A model generated the notes under the pieces. It had not been told where the DNA came from, ran no database searches, and saw nothing but the letters and a program-made list of their open reading frames with translations. DNA of 5,885 bases from the NCBI GenBank assembly GCA_947311125.1, contig CAMZKI010000126.1, forward strand, positions 1-5,885, in the 5' to 3' direction. The position numbers were made by a program, and so were the translations under genes. Source of the stretch: an uncultured Chlorobiota bacterium. Lineage in GTDB: Bacteria > Bacteroidota > Bacteroidia > Bacteroidales > JAADGE01. Shown piece by piece: positions 1 through 5,755 of this stretch; the stretch's first letter is position 1, and every line of letters begins with the position of its first letter.

Positions 1-2
1 CA

Positions 3-635
3 TCAGGCGGTAGTATGGTTTATAATGAGGACTTGAAACGGGAAATCCCGGAGGGTTGGAAGGTTGAGAAAATGGGGGATTATGCAGAAATAATAAAAGG
101 TGATTTGATAACTGAAAAAGAAGCAAATAAAGGAAATATTAAAGTTGTAGCAGCTGGTTTAAAATTTTCATACTATCACAATAAACACAATAGAGATGAA
201 AATACAATAACCATTAGTGCATCAGGAGCCAATGCTGGTTATGTGAATTTTTGGCGAGAGCCGATCTTTGCATCCGATTGCACAACCGTAAGAGGCAAAA
301 ATGATACTATAACAATAATGTTATTGCAGTATTTAAAATTATTACAACCATATATAAGTAGCCAAGCAAAAGGTTCTGCACAGCCACATGTTTATCCCGA
401 TGATATTAGAAACTTATATTTTTCAATCCCACCTAAAAGACTAATTGAATTATATGGGAAAATAGTTTTGTCTTCAAATGAACAGATTGCCAACAACATT
501 AAACAAAACCAACAACTCACCACCTTGCGGGATTGGTTATTGCCCATGCTTATGAATGGGCAGGTTACGGTACAAGAAGTCGAAGAAAAGTTAAGTATGG
601 CAGCAGAGCCGGAAGCGGAATATAAAAAAGGATAA
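3..635 (+). CDS. hsdS: Type I restriction-modification specificity subunit HsdS, 3' part only
   Basis: HsdS is the DNA-recognition subunit of type I restriction-modification enzymes. It joins HsdM to form the methylase and HsdM plus HsdR to form the restriction complex. The frame is already open at the left edge (first full codon at 3), and the ATG at 15 is internal: it lies in the linker SGGSMVYNEDLKREIPEGW, which in this family comes just before the second target-recognition domain. Numbering from that Met, the second domain spans about residues 15-150. It has the characteristic ISASGANAGYV stretch (67-77) and GSAQPHVYPDDI (120-131) followed by IPP. After it come a long helix and the conserved C-terminal LRDWLLPMLMNGQVTV (171-186). 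The first recognition domain would lie upstream and is not visible. The coding sequence ends in TAA at 633-635 and faces the minus-strand genes. No hsdM or hsdR is in view. The family is certain; the target sequence cannot be told. Confidence 0.93.
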   Translation, partial: SGGSMVYNEDLKREIPEGWKVEKMGDYAEIIKGDLITEKEANKGNIKVVAAGLKFSYYHNKHNRDENTITISASGANAGYVNFWREPIFASDCTTVRGKNDTITIMLLQYLKLLQPYISSQAKGSAQPHVYPDDIRNLYFSIPPKRLIELYGKIVLSSNEQIANNIKQNQQLTTLRDWLLPMLMNGQVTVQEVEEKLSMAAEPEAEYKKG

Positions 636-670
636 GATTATGAATAGCCCACGCTTCGCAGTCATACATC

Positions 671-684
671 CCGAAAGCTTTCGG
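671..684. repeat. Perfect 14-bp palindrome CCGAAAGCTTTCGG
   Basis: The sequence CCGAAAGCTTTCGG is identical to its reverse complement. It lies 36 bp past the hsdS stop and 29 bp past the end of the converging Rhs remnant. As RNA it could form a 5-bp stem with an AGCT loop on either strand. No T-run follows on either strand, so it is not a convincing intrinsic terminator. It could be a protein-binding site, a scar of a mobile or repeat element, or chance. Confidence refers to the structure having a role. Confidence 0.3.
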
Positions 685-713
685 AGTCACTGAACAATTC
701 AAATAATAAATTA

Positions 714-1004
714 TTACAAAAGGTAGTGTTTGTCTTGTAATTCTTTTCGCACGTTGCCGAGGCGGTCTGTCAGGTTGTATTGTCGGGTATATGTTCGTGT
801 AACGTTTATTTGGGCAGATTCTACGGAGCCGTATTCTACAGCGGTATGAATAATAATTTTTCCGTAATCGGTAAGTATGTATTTCAGTTGTCTGTTTTCA
901 TAAATGTAGTTGCCTATGTAGATTGCCATTTGGTTTGAGTCGGGTTTTTTATATTTGAAATGTGTCCTTTTCTTTTTAATTTTGTAATGTTTCCGTTCAA
1001 ATCT
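714..1004 (-). pseudogene. Remnant of an Rhs/YD-repeat protein (core-domain fragment)
   Basis: The minus-strand frame is open from 1004 to a TAA at 714-716 (96 residues), with an internal ATG at 927-929. From that Met, residues 4-20 read YIGNYIYENRQLKYILT, and residues 52-61 read YNLTDRLGNV followed by R. This matches the end of the Rhs repeat-associated core in Bacteroidota proteins, where a Y(I/V)GNFVYENG-like segment is followed by a YxLTDHLGNVR-like segment. The usual His of DHLGNVR is Arg here, and about ten extra residues sit between the two segments. The part upstream of the Met contains NGNITK, which could be a YD-repeat trace. Intact Rhs proteins are usually over 1000 residues and continue past the core into a variable toxin tip. 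Here the frame ends ten residues after LGNVR with no tip, and nothing is recognisable upstream of 1007. I read it as a decayed fragment, probably not functional. A small expressed protein starting at 929 cannot be excluded. Confidence 0.6.
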
Positions 1005-1055
1005 TATTCGTATAAAGTTAAGTATTTATTTTGAGGAGAGTAATCTGCTTGTCCT

Positions 1056-1952
1056 CTATAAATTTTTTTCCGTGTGGTTTAAAATAAGATGTTTGTCGTC
1101 AGGGTTAAACCAAATATAATCTTCATCACGATTAAACCAGGTTATTTGTCTTTTTGCATATCTGCGAGTATTGCGTTTTATAAGTCTTACAGCTTCGCTT
1201 AAATCATATTTGTGTTCGAAGTAAGCAAATAATTCTTTATATCCTACGGTATTAAGTGAGTTAAGATTTTTATACTTAAGTAAGCGTTTTGCTTCTTCAA
1301 TAAGACCGATTTCAATCATTATGTCAACACGCTTGTTAATGCGTTGATACAACTTTTCTCTGTCTCTTTTTAATCCTATTTTCAGAATACGAAAATCTCT
1401 TTTTTTATTTTTGTTTAAAAGAAATGAGGTATAGGTTTTTCCTGTCTGAATACAAATTTCTACGGCTCTTAAAACACGTTTAGGATTATTCAGGTCTACG
1501 GTTTCGTAATGTTCGGGATCTAATCGTCTGAGGTCGAAACGTAAACTTTCGATTCCTTCGCTGCTAAGTTTTTCGGTAAGATATTTTCTTATTTCAGGGT
1601 CGGCATCGGGCAGGGTATCAATACCTTTGCAAACGGCATCAATATACATTCCGGAGCCGCCTGTAAGTATTGCGGTGTTTTTAGTTTTAAATATATTTTT
1701 CAGAATATGAATTACTTCAAGTTCGTATTTTCCGGCACTGTAATATTCGTGTATTGATTTTTCGGCAATCATATAGTGCTTTACTTTTGCCAAATCACTG
1801 TCGGAGGGTCGTGCAACGCCTATTTTCAGTTCTTTATAGATTTGACGGGAATCTGCCGAAATAATATCACAATTAAGCTTTTGGGCAAGTTCAATGCTTA
1901 AGTCTGTTTTTCCTGCGGCGGTAGGTCCCGTTAATACAATTAAAGTTTTCAA
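1056..1952 (-). CDS. miaA: tRNA dimethylallyltransferase MiaA
   Basis: MiaA transfers the dimethylallyl group of DMAPP to N6 of A37 in tRNAs that read codons starting with U, the first step towards ms2i6A, which supports accurate decoding. The 298-residue product has normal family length. Visible motifs are the P-loop GPTAAGKT (9-16), DSRQIY (34-39, containing the catalytic Asp of the family), TGGSGMY (97-103, lining the substrate channel), NPKRVLRAVEI, TVGYKEL, and the C-terminal RRYAKRQITWF. The frame starts with TTG at 1950-1952. No ATG or GTG occurs between the upstream in-frame stop at 1995-1997 and that codon. The family's N-terminus (MKxLIVxxGPT) aligns exactly on the TTG, so a TTG start is the best reading. 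There is no Shine-Dalgarno sequence, as usual in Bacteroidota. It follows arcC by 46 nt with no visible promoter and is probably the last gene of the unit. Stop is TAG. Confidence 0.95.
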   Translation of the reverse strand: MKTLIVLTGPTAAGKTDLSIELAQKLNCDIISADSRQIYKELKIGVARPSDSDLAKVKHYMIAEKSIHEYYSAGKYELEVIHILKNIFKTKNTAILTGGSGMYIDAVCKGIDTLPDADPEIRKYLTEKLSSEGIESLRFDLRRLDPEHYETVDLNNPKRVLRAVEICIQTGKTYTSFLLNKNKKRDFRILKIGLKRDREKLYQRINKRVDIMIEIGLIEEAKRLLKYKNLNSLNTVGYKELFAYFEHKYDLSEAVRLIKRNTRRYAKRQITWFNRDEDYIWFNPDDKHLILNHTEKNL

Positions 1953-1998
1953 TTTTGTAAAATTACTCGGCAGCTTAATTGTGATATTTTGAGATTAG

Positions 1999-2958
1999 TT
2001 AATCTTCGTATTCTAAAGTTATTTTTGTTCCGTATGATTTGTCGGTAAGTTTTGTAGCTTCGGTTATTACGCTTTTTTTTCCGCCTTTTTCTATAAAGTT
2101 CAGGCATGCTCTTATTTTAGGAGCCATATTTCCTTCGCCGAATTTTCCTTCTGCCATATATTTAAGGGCATCTTCACGGTTAAGAAAGTCGAGTTTTTTC
2201 TGATTCGGTTCATTAAAGTTGATGTAAACATACGGAACATCGGTTAGGATATAAAACTCGTCGGCATTAATTTTTGAAGCTAAAAGGGCGGATGCTTTGT
2301 CCTTATCAATAACGGCTTCCGTGGGTTTTACTTTTTTGTTTTCATCAATATATACAGGAATACCTCCTCCGCCTGAAGCTATAACAATTGCTCCGTTGTC
2401 TGTAATGTTTTCAATTGTTTTAATATTGAAAATATCAAGGGGTTCGGGAGAGGGGACAACTCGCCGCCATCCGCCTGCTTTTTTAGGCGTGGGTTTAAAT
2501 AACCATCCTTTTTCGTCAGAAAGTTTGTCGGCAGTTTCTTTATCGTAAATTTTTCCTACCGGTTTGGTGGGGTTTTTAAATGCCGGGTCGTTTTTATCTA
2601 CGGCAACTTGCGATACTAAAGTAACAATATCTTTATCAATACCTTGCTCAATAAATATATTACGCAAAACTCGTTCAATCATATATCCTATGCCTCCCTG
2701 TGAATCGGCAACACAGATATCCAGAGGCATTTGAGGGATATTATACATTGTTTCTCCGGCATCGTTTCGCATTAAAATATTTCCTACTTGCGGTCCGTTT
2801 CCGTGACTTAATACAATTTTATGTCCTTCTTTTATAAAAGGGATTATATTCATTAATGTGTCGTATGTGTTTTGTTCTTGTTCTTCAATGGTACCTGCTT
2901 GGTTTCCTCTCAGTAATGCGTTTCCGCCGAGTGCTATAACTATCTTTTTTGTTTTCAT
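1999..2958 (-). CDS. arcC: Carbamate kinase
   Basis: Carbamate kinase reversibly converts carbamoyl phosphate plus ADP to carbamate plus ATP in the cytoplasm. It is usually the energy-yielding last step of arginine deiminase, agmatine or purine-derived carbamoyl phosphate breakdown. The 319 residues are of normal length and belong to the amino-acid kinase fold. Visible motifs are ALGGNAL (9-15), SHGNGPQVG (51-59), SQGGIGYMI (86-94), KPVGKIYD (132-139), GGWRRVVPSPEP (162-173), ASGGGGIPV (194-202), the DKDKAS nucleotide/phosphate-binding stretch (218-223), LTDVPYVY (238-245) and GEGNMAPKI (274-281). The complete motif set separates it from glutamate, aspartate and UMP kinases. The ATG at 2956-2958 lies 4 nt after the rhomboid stop codon, suggesting coupled translation. 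No arcA, arcB or arcD gene lies nearby, so its carbamoyl phosphate source is not shown here. Confidence 0.95.
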   Translation of the reverse strand: MKTKKIVIALGGNALLRGNQAGTIEEQEQNTYDTLMNIIPFIKEGHKIVLSHGNGPQVGNILMRNDAGETMYNIPQMPLDICVADSQGGIGYMIERVLRNIFIEQGIDKDIVTLVSQVAVDKNDPAFKNPTKPVGKIYDKETADKLSDEKGWLFKPTPKKAGGWRRVVPSPEPLDIFNIKTIENITDNGAIVIASGGGGIPVYIDENKKVKPTEAVIDKDKASALLASKINADEFYILTDVPYVYINFNEPNQKKLDFLNREDALKYMAEGKFGEGNMAPKIRACLNFIEKGGKKSVITEATKLTDKSYGTKITLEYED

Positions 2959-2962
2959 ATCT

Positions 2963-3571
2963 TTAATTTATTATTTGTTGAATAAAATTCAGAAATAAAG
3001 TGTGATTTAAAATAATCGGGAACGTAAAACCGAAAACTGACCCGGCAAAATGGGCATCGTGGGCAATGCCGTCTTTGCCTCTTTTGCTCATAAAATAAGA
3101 ATAGGTTAAATATAATGCTCCGAAAATATATGCCGGAATCGGTATCGGTATGAATATTATAAACAGACTCATTTTCGGTTGTAAAAGTATTGCCGTAAAA
3201 ACTATTGCCGAAACGGCTCCTGATGCTCCTACGGCATTATAATAATGATTGTTTTTATTTTTTAATAAAGCAGGGAGTGTCGAAAACGGTATTGACAGCA
3301 CATACATTAGTATAAACAGGAACATTCCTGCCGGAAATATTCTGATAAAGGCATTTTCTACAAATTCTCCGAAAATCCATAATACATACATATTGACGAT
3401 AAGGTGCATCCAGCTGCCGTGTACTAATGCGTGCGAGAGTAATCGCAGATATTGTTTTTTATTCCAAACTAAATATGCATTGAATTTAAGTTTGTTAAAC
3501 AGTTCGTAATTATTGAATGCTAAAACGGATACTGCCGAGGTAATGATAATCAAAAACAATATTATATACAT
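2963..3571 (-). CDS. Rhomboid-family intramembrane serine protease
   Basis: Rhomboids cleave membrane-embedded substrates in or near their transmembrane segments, using a Ser-His dyad buried in the inner membrane. This 202-residue protein is a compact bacterial form with about six hydrophobic segments and no added cytoplasmic domain. It begins directly with a membrane segment (residues 2-18). The signature residues are present: HALVHGSWMHLIVN (47-60), whose H56xxxN60 corresponds to the oxyanion-stabilising His and Asn of GlpG; GASG (115-118) with the nucleophile Ser117; and AHFAGSVFGF (173-182) with catalytic His174. All catalytic positions are intact, so an active protease is likely; the substrate is unknown. 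The start is the ATG at 3569-3571, with a candidate promoter element in the 50-nt gap after holA. The gene ends 4 nt before arcC. The link to carbamate kinase is positional only. Confidence 0.92.
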   Translation of the reverse strand: MYIILFLIIITSAVSVLAFNNYELFNKLKFNAYLVWNKKQYLRLLSHALVHGSWMHLIVNMYVLWIFGEFVENAFIRIFPAGMFLFILMYVLSIPFSTLPALLKNKNNHYYNAVGASGAVSAIVFTAILLQPKMSLFIIFIPIPIPAYIFGALYLTYSYFMSKRGKDGIAHDAHFAGSVFGFTFPIILNHTLFLNFIQQIIN

Positions 3572-3597
3572 ATCTTTATCTGAAATTTTAAGGAGTG

Positions 3598-3605
3598 CAA
3601 AGATA
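3598..3605 (-). promoter_or_regulatory. Candidate Bacteroidota -7 promoter element upstream of the rhomboid gene
   Basis: On the minus strand this reads TATCTTTG, a full match to the TAnnTTTG -7 consensus of the Bacteroidota primary sigma factor. It lies in the holA-rhomboid gap, about 26 nt upstream of the rhomboid ATG, which would give a leader of roughly 20 nt. No clear TTG-type -33 element is seen at the right distance, so it may be weak or fortuitous. If real, it would drive rhomboid-arcC-miaA separately from holA. Confidence 0.4.
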
Positions 3606-3621
3606 TAAAAATGAAAGATAT

Positions 3622-4620
3622 TTAATGCAGTATTTTAAAAATTAGTTCTTTTAATAAATCTTCGTGTGTTGTGTTTGCATTGTTATAGCCTTTTGACTTC
3701 ATATCGTATTCTCGCAGTATTGATATCACGAAGACTGTTTTTTTTATGTTGTAGGTTCTTGCCGCTTTGGCATAATCTTTAACGAAAAACGGGTTTATTT
3801 TAAGAGCTGATGCGACATTGTTGTTGCTTTTGTCTTTCAGGTAGTGGTATGTCAGTATTTTTGAGAAATATGAAAACAGGGTTATAATTGTAAGGGTTAA
3901 AGGATTTTCTTTCGGGTTTTTTGCAAAATGTTGAATAATACGATTGGCTTTTAATATATCTCGGTTTGTGAGGGCATTTTGTAATTCAAAATTATTGAAA
4001 TCTTTGCTTATTCCTATATTTTTTTCAATTATTTCAGGTGTTATGATTGTTCCTTTCGGGAGGGATATTGTCAGTTTGTCCAGTTCGTTTGATATTTTAC
4101 ATAGGTCTGTTCCGAGAAATTCTGTTAAAAGTTGTGCGGAAACAGGATTTGCCGAATATTTTTTTTCTTTCAGGTATGTGTTAATCCAAGCCGGAATTTG
4201 ATTTTCATAGAGTTTTTTTGATTCAAACAAAACGGCGTTTTTGTTCAGAATTTTGTAGAGTTTTGTGCGTTTATCTAATTTTTTGTATTTGTAATTAAGA
4301 ACAAGAATTGTTGATTTTAGAGGTTGTTCGGCATAAAAGGCAAGTTTTTCTATGTTTTTCAGGTTTTGTGCTTCTTTGATAATAAGTACCTGATGATTTG
4401 CCATCATAGGGAATCGCTTTGCACTGTTTATTATGTCTTCAATTTGAGAATCTTTGCCGTAAAGTGTTATTTGGTTAAATGCTTTTTCGCTGTCGTTTAA
4501 TATGTTATCGGCAATAAACTCTGTTATCTTATCAATAAAATAAGGTTCTTCTCCGAACAGAAAGTATATCGGTTTGTAAATTTTGTTTTTTAAATCTTTT
4601 AGAATATCCTGATAATTCAT
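3622..4620 (-). CDS. holA: DNA polymerase III delta subunit HolA (clamp loader)
   Basis: Delta is the clamp-loader subunit that opens the beta sliding clamp so it can be placed on primed DNA. The 332-residue protein has the normal length and order. The N-terminal domain opens with KPIYFLFGEEPYFIDKI (16-32). RFPMMANHQVLIIKEAQ (69-85) contains the segment that in this family contacts the clamp. The middle domain has LGTDLCKISNELDKL (169-183), and NIGISKDFNNFELQNAL (201-217) leads into the C-terminal collar helices, which end with the conserved KGYNN and LLKELIFKIL stretches. As expected for delta, no working Walker A motif is visible. Overall identity is low outside these blocks, as usual for HolA, but their order is diagnostic. 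The ATG at 4618-4620 has an A/T-rich leader without Shine-Dalgarno. It lies 80 nt after the Spy-like gene, with a poor TAACTTTA box in between, so co-transcription or a separate weak promoter are both possible. Confidence 0.9.
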   Translation of the reverse strand: MNYQDILKDLKNKIYKPIYFLFGEEPYFIDKITEFIADNILNDSEKAFNQITLYGKDSQIEDIINSAKRFPMMANHQVLIIKEAQNLKNIEKLAFYAEQPLKSTILVLNYKYKKLDKRTKLYKILNKNAVLFESKKLYENQIPAWINTYLKEKKYSANPVSAQLLTEFLGTDLCKISNELDKLTISLPKGTIITPEIIEKNIGISKDFNNFELQNALTNRDILKANRIIQHFAKNPKENPLTLTIITLFSYFSKILTYHYLKDKSNNNVASALKINPFFVKDYAKAARTYNIKKTVFVISILREYDMKSKGYNNANTTHEDLLKELIFKILH

Positions 4621-4679
4621 ACTGTTTAAAAGTAAAACCGTAAAGTTATCATTTTGTTTTAATATGAAAAAAATGAGTT

Positions 4680-4692
4680 TTTAACGGTTAAA
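4680..4692. repeat. 13-bp inverted repeat TTTAAC-G-GTTAAA between the Spy-like gene and holA
   Basis: TTTAAC and GTTAAA flank one central base just after the Spy-like stop codon. On the minus strand a run of seven T follows the repeat after a few bases, so a weak terminator or attenuator is conceivable. The arms are A/T-rich and the loop is too tight for a strong hairpin, so an operator site or chance is equally possible. Confidence 0.25.
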
Positions 4693-4700
4693 CAATTATT

Positions 4701-5171
4701 TTACGGCATATTTTTTTTGTTCATTTGTTTGTGATGTATTTTTTTTATCAGTTGTTTTTTAAATTCGTTTTCAGCCTGATATAACATTATGATTTTTACG
4801 GGAGGTAATACTTTTTTGAATTGTTCATTATATTTTTTGCATAATTGAGCTGATTTTAATTCGATGTTAATAAATTTATCGGAAAGCTTGAGTAACTCAT
4901 CATCAGACATATTAAGACTGTTTTGTTTGAAATTTCTCATTGCTTTATGTTTTTCTATGTAAAGTTTTTCTCGTTCGCTTGTATATTTTTCATAAACAGG
5001 AATGAAATCTCTTTTTTCTTTTTCCGTCAGTTGAAGTTTGTTAATAATAAACTGTTTTTGTTTTTCTTTTATTTCTTTTCTTTTTTCTGCGTTCATATTG
5101 CCGTGCTGAGCTAATACCTGCCCGCCTGCAAAAAAGGTAATTAAAAATAATATTACGATGAGTTGTTTCAT
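4701..5171 (-). CDS. Secreted Spy/CpxP-like periplasmic protein
   Basis: This is a 156-residue exported helical protein of the kind paired in Bacteroidota with anti-sigma-like membrane proteins and ECF sigma factors. By family resemblance it could be a periplasmic chaperone or envelope-stress/metal sensor like Spy, CpxP or ZraP. I start it at the ATG at 5169-5171, 10 nt after the stop of the upstream gene. There it gives a clean signal peptide: MKQ, a hydrophobic core (4-14), then a VLA-Q cleavage site near residue 21. An ATG 84 nt further upstream would overlap the preceding gene and bury the signal peptide behind 28 polar residues. The mature part is lysine/glutamate-rich helix, with LQLTEKE (46-52), the LTxxE-type motif of Spy relatives, FIPVYEKY (56-63), and a second block, KKVLPPVKIIMLYQAENEFKK (119-139). 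A single Cys (111) is present. The exact role is inferred. Confidence 0.72.
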   Translation of the reverse strand: MKQLIVILFLITFFAGGQVLAQHGNMNAEKRKEIKEKQKQFIINKLQLTEKEKRDFIPVYEKYTSEREKLYIEKHKAMRNFKQNSLNMSDDELLKLSDKFINIELKSAQLCKKYNEQFKKVLPPVKIIMLYQAENEFKKQLIKKIHHKQMNKKNMP

Positions 5172-5181
5172 TTTTTCAGGT

Positions 5182-5571
5182 TTAAAGTTCTGCAATAATT
5201 TCTGTGTATTCGTAATCGTCTGTGTAGTCGATAAAATATTCGTAAGCAGCTTCATCGTCTGTATCTGTCAGGTTTTTATCATTTTCATCGTTTGCATATT
5301 CGTAAATATTGCTTATATCGACTTCATTAATGTACGCATCTATTTCAGGTTCAAGATATTGTAGGTCATCATTGTTTATTTCGGCTAAATTTTGAGAGTT
5401 TTCTGTTTTCGAAATATTTTCATTATTTGCTTTGTAGCTGTCTATATTTGTAAGCAAAAATTGCCAAAGGGCAAATATTACAATAATTCCGGCAGCTGCA
5501 GAGAACCAAGGTTTTAAAAGCTTTATGACTTTGCCTTTTTCTCTTTTTTTATTTTGTTGACCTTTTTTGAC
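5182..5571 (-). pseudogene. 5'-truncated anti-sigma-factor-like single-pass membrane protein
   Basis: The minus-strand frame is open for 129 residues from 5571 to a TAA at 5182-5184, just after an in-frame TAA at 5572-5574. No ATG, GTG or TTG precedes the membrane segment. The first possible start, a TTG at 5455-5457, lies inside that segment and would cut it in half. The residues read KGKVIKLLKPWFSAAAG (12-28), then a hydrophobic stretch to about residue 40, then a very acidic, Asp/Glu/Tyr-rich tail to the end. This matches Bacteroidota anti-sigma-like proteins encoded between an ECF sigma factor and a Spy-like protein: a cytoplasmic N-terminal region, a KPW-type membrane helix and an acidic periplasmic tail. 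Here the cytoplasmic region is missing. In its place the frame runs into a lysine/glutamine-rich stretch made by the decamer array upstream. It is either a broken gene or an assembly artefact. The Spy-like gene follows after 10 nt. Confidence 0.6.
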
Positions 5572-5750
5572 TTATGCTGATTTCTGTTGACTTTTACCGA
5601 GACTTTTGTTATCTTTTCTTGACTTTGTTGACTTTTGTTGTCTCTGAATTTTGATGACTTGCGTTGACTTTTGTTGCCTTTGGCTGACATTAACTGACTT
5701 ATCTTGACTTGTAATCACCTTCGATGATTGTTGATAACTTTGGTTGACTT
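5557..5750. repeat. Degenerate decamer tandem array (core TTGACTTT)
   Basis: On the plus strand about 20 imperfect copies of a decamer resembling TGTTGACTTT follow one another. The GAC core or a one-base variant begins at 5559, 5569, 5579, 5589, 5601, 5611, 5621, 5630 and 5640, and then, after a break, every 10 bp exactly at 5656, 5666, 5676 and on to 5746 (ten units in perfect phase). Copies differ at one to four positions. The minus-strand unit AAGTCAACAA has no stop codon in any frame, so long open frames here are expected and are not evidence of genes. The array abuts the truncated anti-sigma-like frame at its left and a second array at its right. No mobile element or CRISPR logic fits: units are far too short and there are no unique spacers. 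Confidence 0.85.
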
Positions 5751-5755
5751 TGAAG

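Noticed and set aside
640..693. 17-codon plus-strand frame just after hsdS
   Set aside because: It is very short, spans the palindrome and has no recognisable sequence; probably chance.
1033..1056. GAGGA...TCCTC inverted repeat as a miaA terminator
   Set aside because: It has only five base pairs with a long loop, overlaps the miaA stop codon and has no T-run on the minus strand.
2297..2548. Plus-strand open frame of 83 codons inside carbamate kinase
   Set aside because: It is fully antisense to a motif-complete arcC, with no family signature of its own; a shadow frame.
3249..3509. Plus-strand open frame inside the rhomboid gene
   Set aside because: It is antisense to the catalytic core of the rhomboid, with no recognisable domain.
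3944..4201. Plus-strand open frame inside holA
   Set aside because: It is antisense to conserved HolA blocks; its hydrophobicity reflects the complement of charged codons.
4641..4648. Minus-strand TAACTTTA as a promoter for holA
   Set aside because: It misses the final G of TAnnTTTG and has no TTG-type -33 element; too weak to list.
5172..5255. Longer N-terminus for the Spy-like protein from an ATG at 5253-5255
   Set aside because: It would overlap the anti-sigma-like gene by over 70 bp and bury a clear signal peptide; the ATG at 5169-5171 fits better.
4923..5364. Two Phe/Ile/Cys-rich plus-strand frames across the Spy-like and anti-sigma-like genes
   Set aside because: Their composition is what the complement of Lys/Glu- and Asp/Tyr-rich genes gives; no plausible protein.
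5557..5750. TTGAC motifs as a series of sigma-70 -35 boxes
   Set aside because: The Bacteroidota primary sigma factor uses a different consensus, and the copies follow the repeat period, not promoter spacing.
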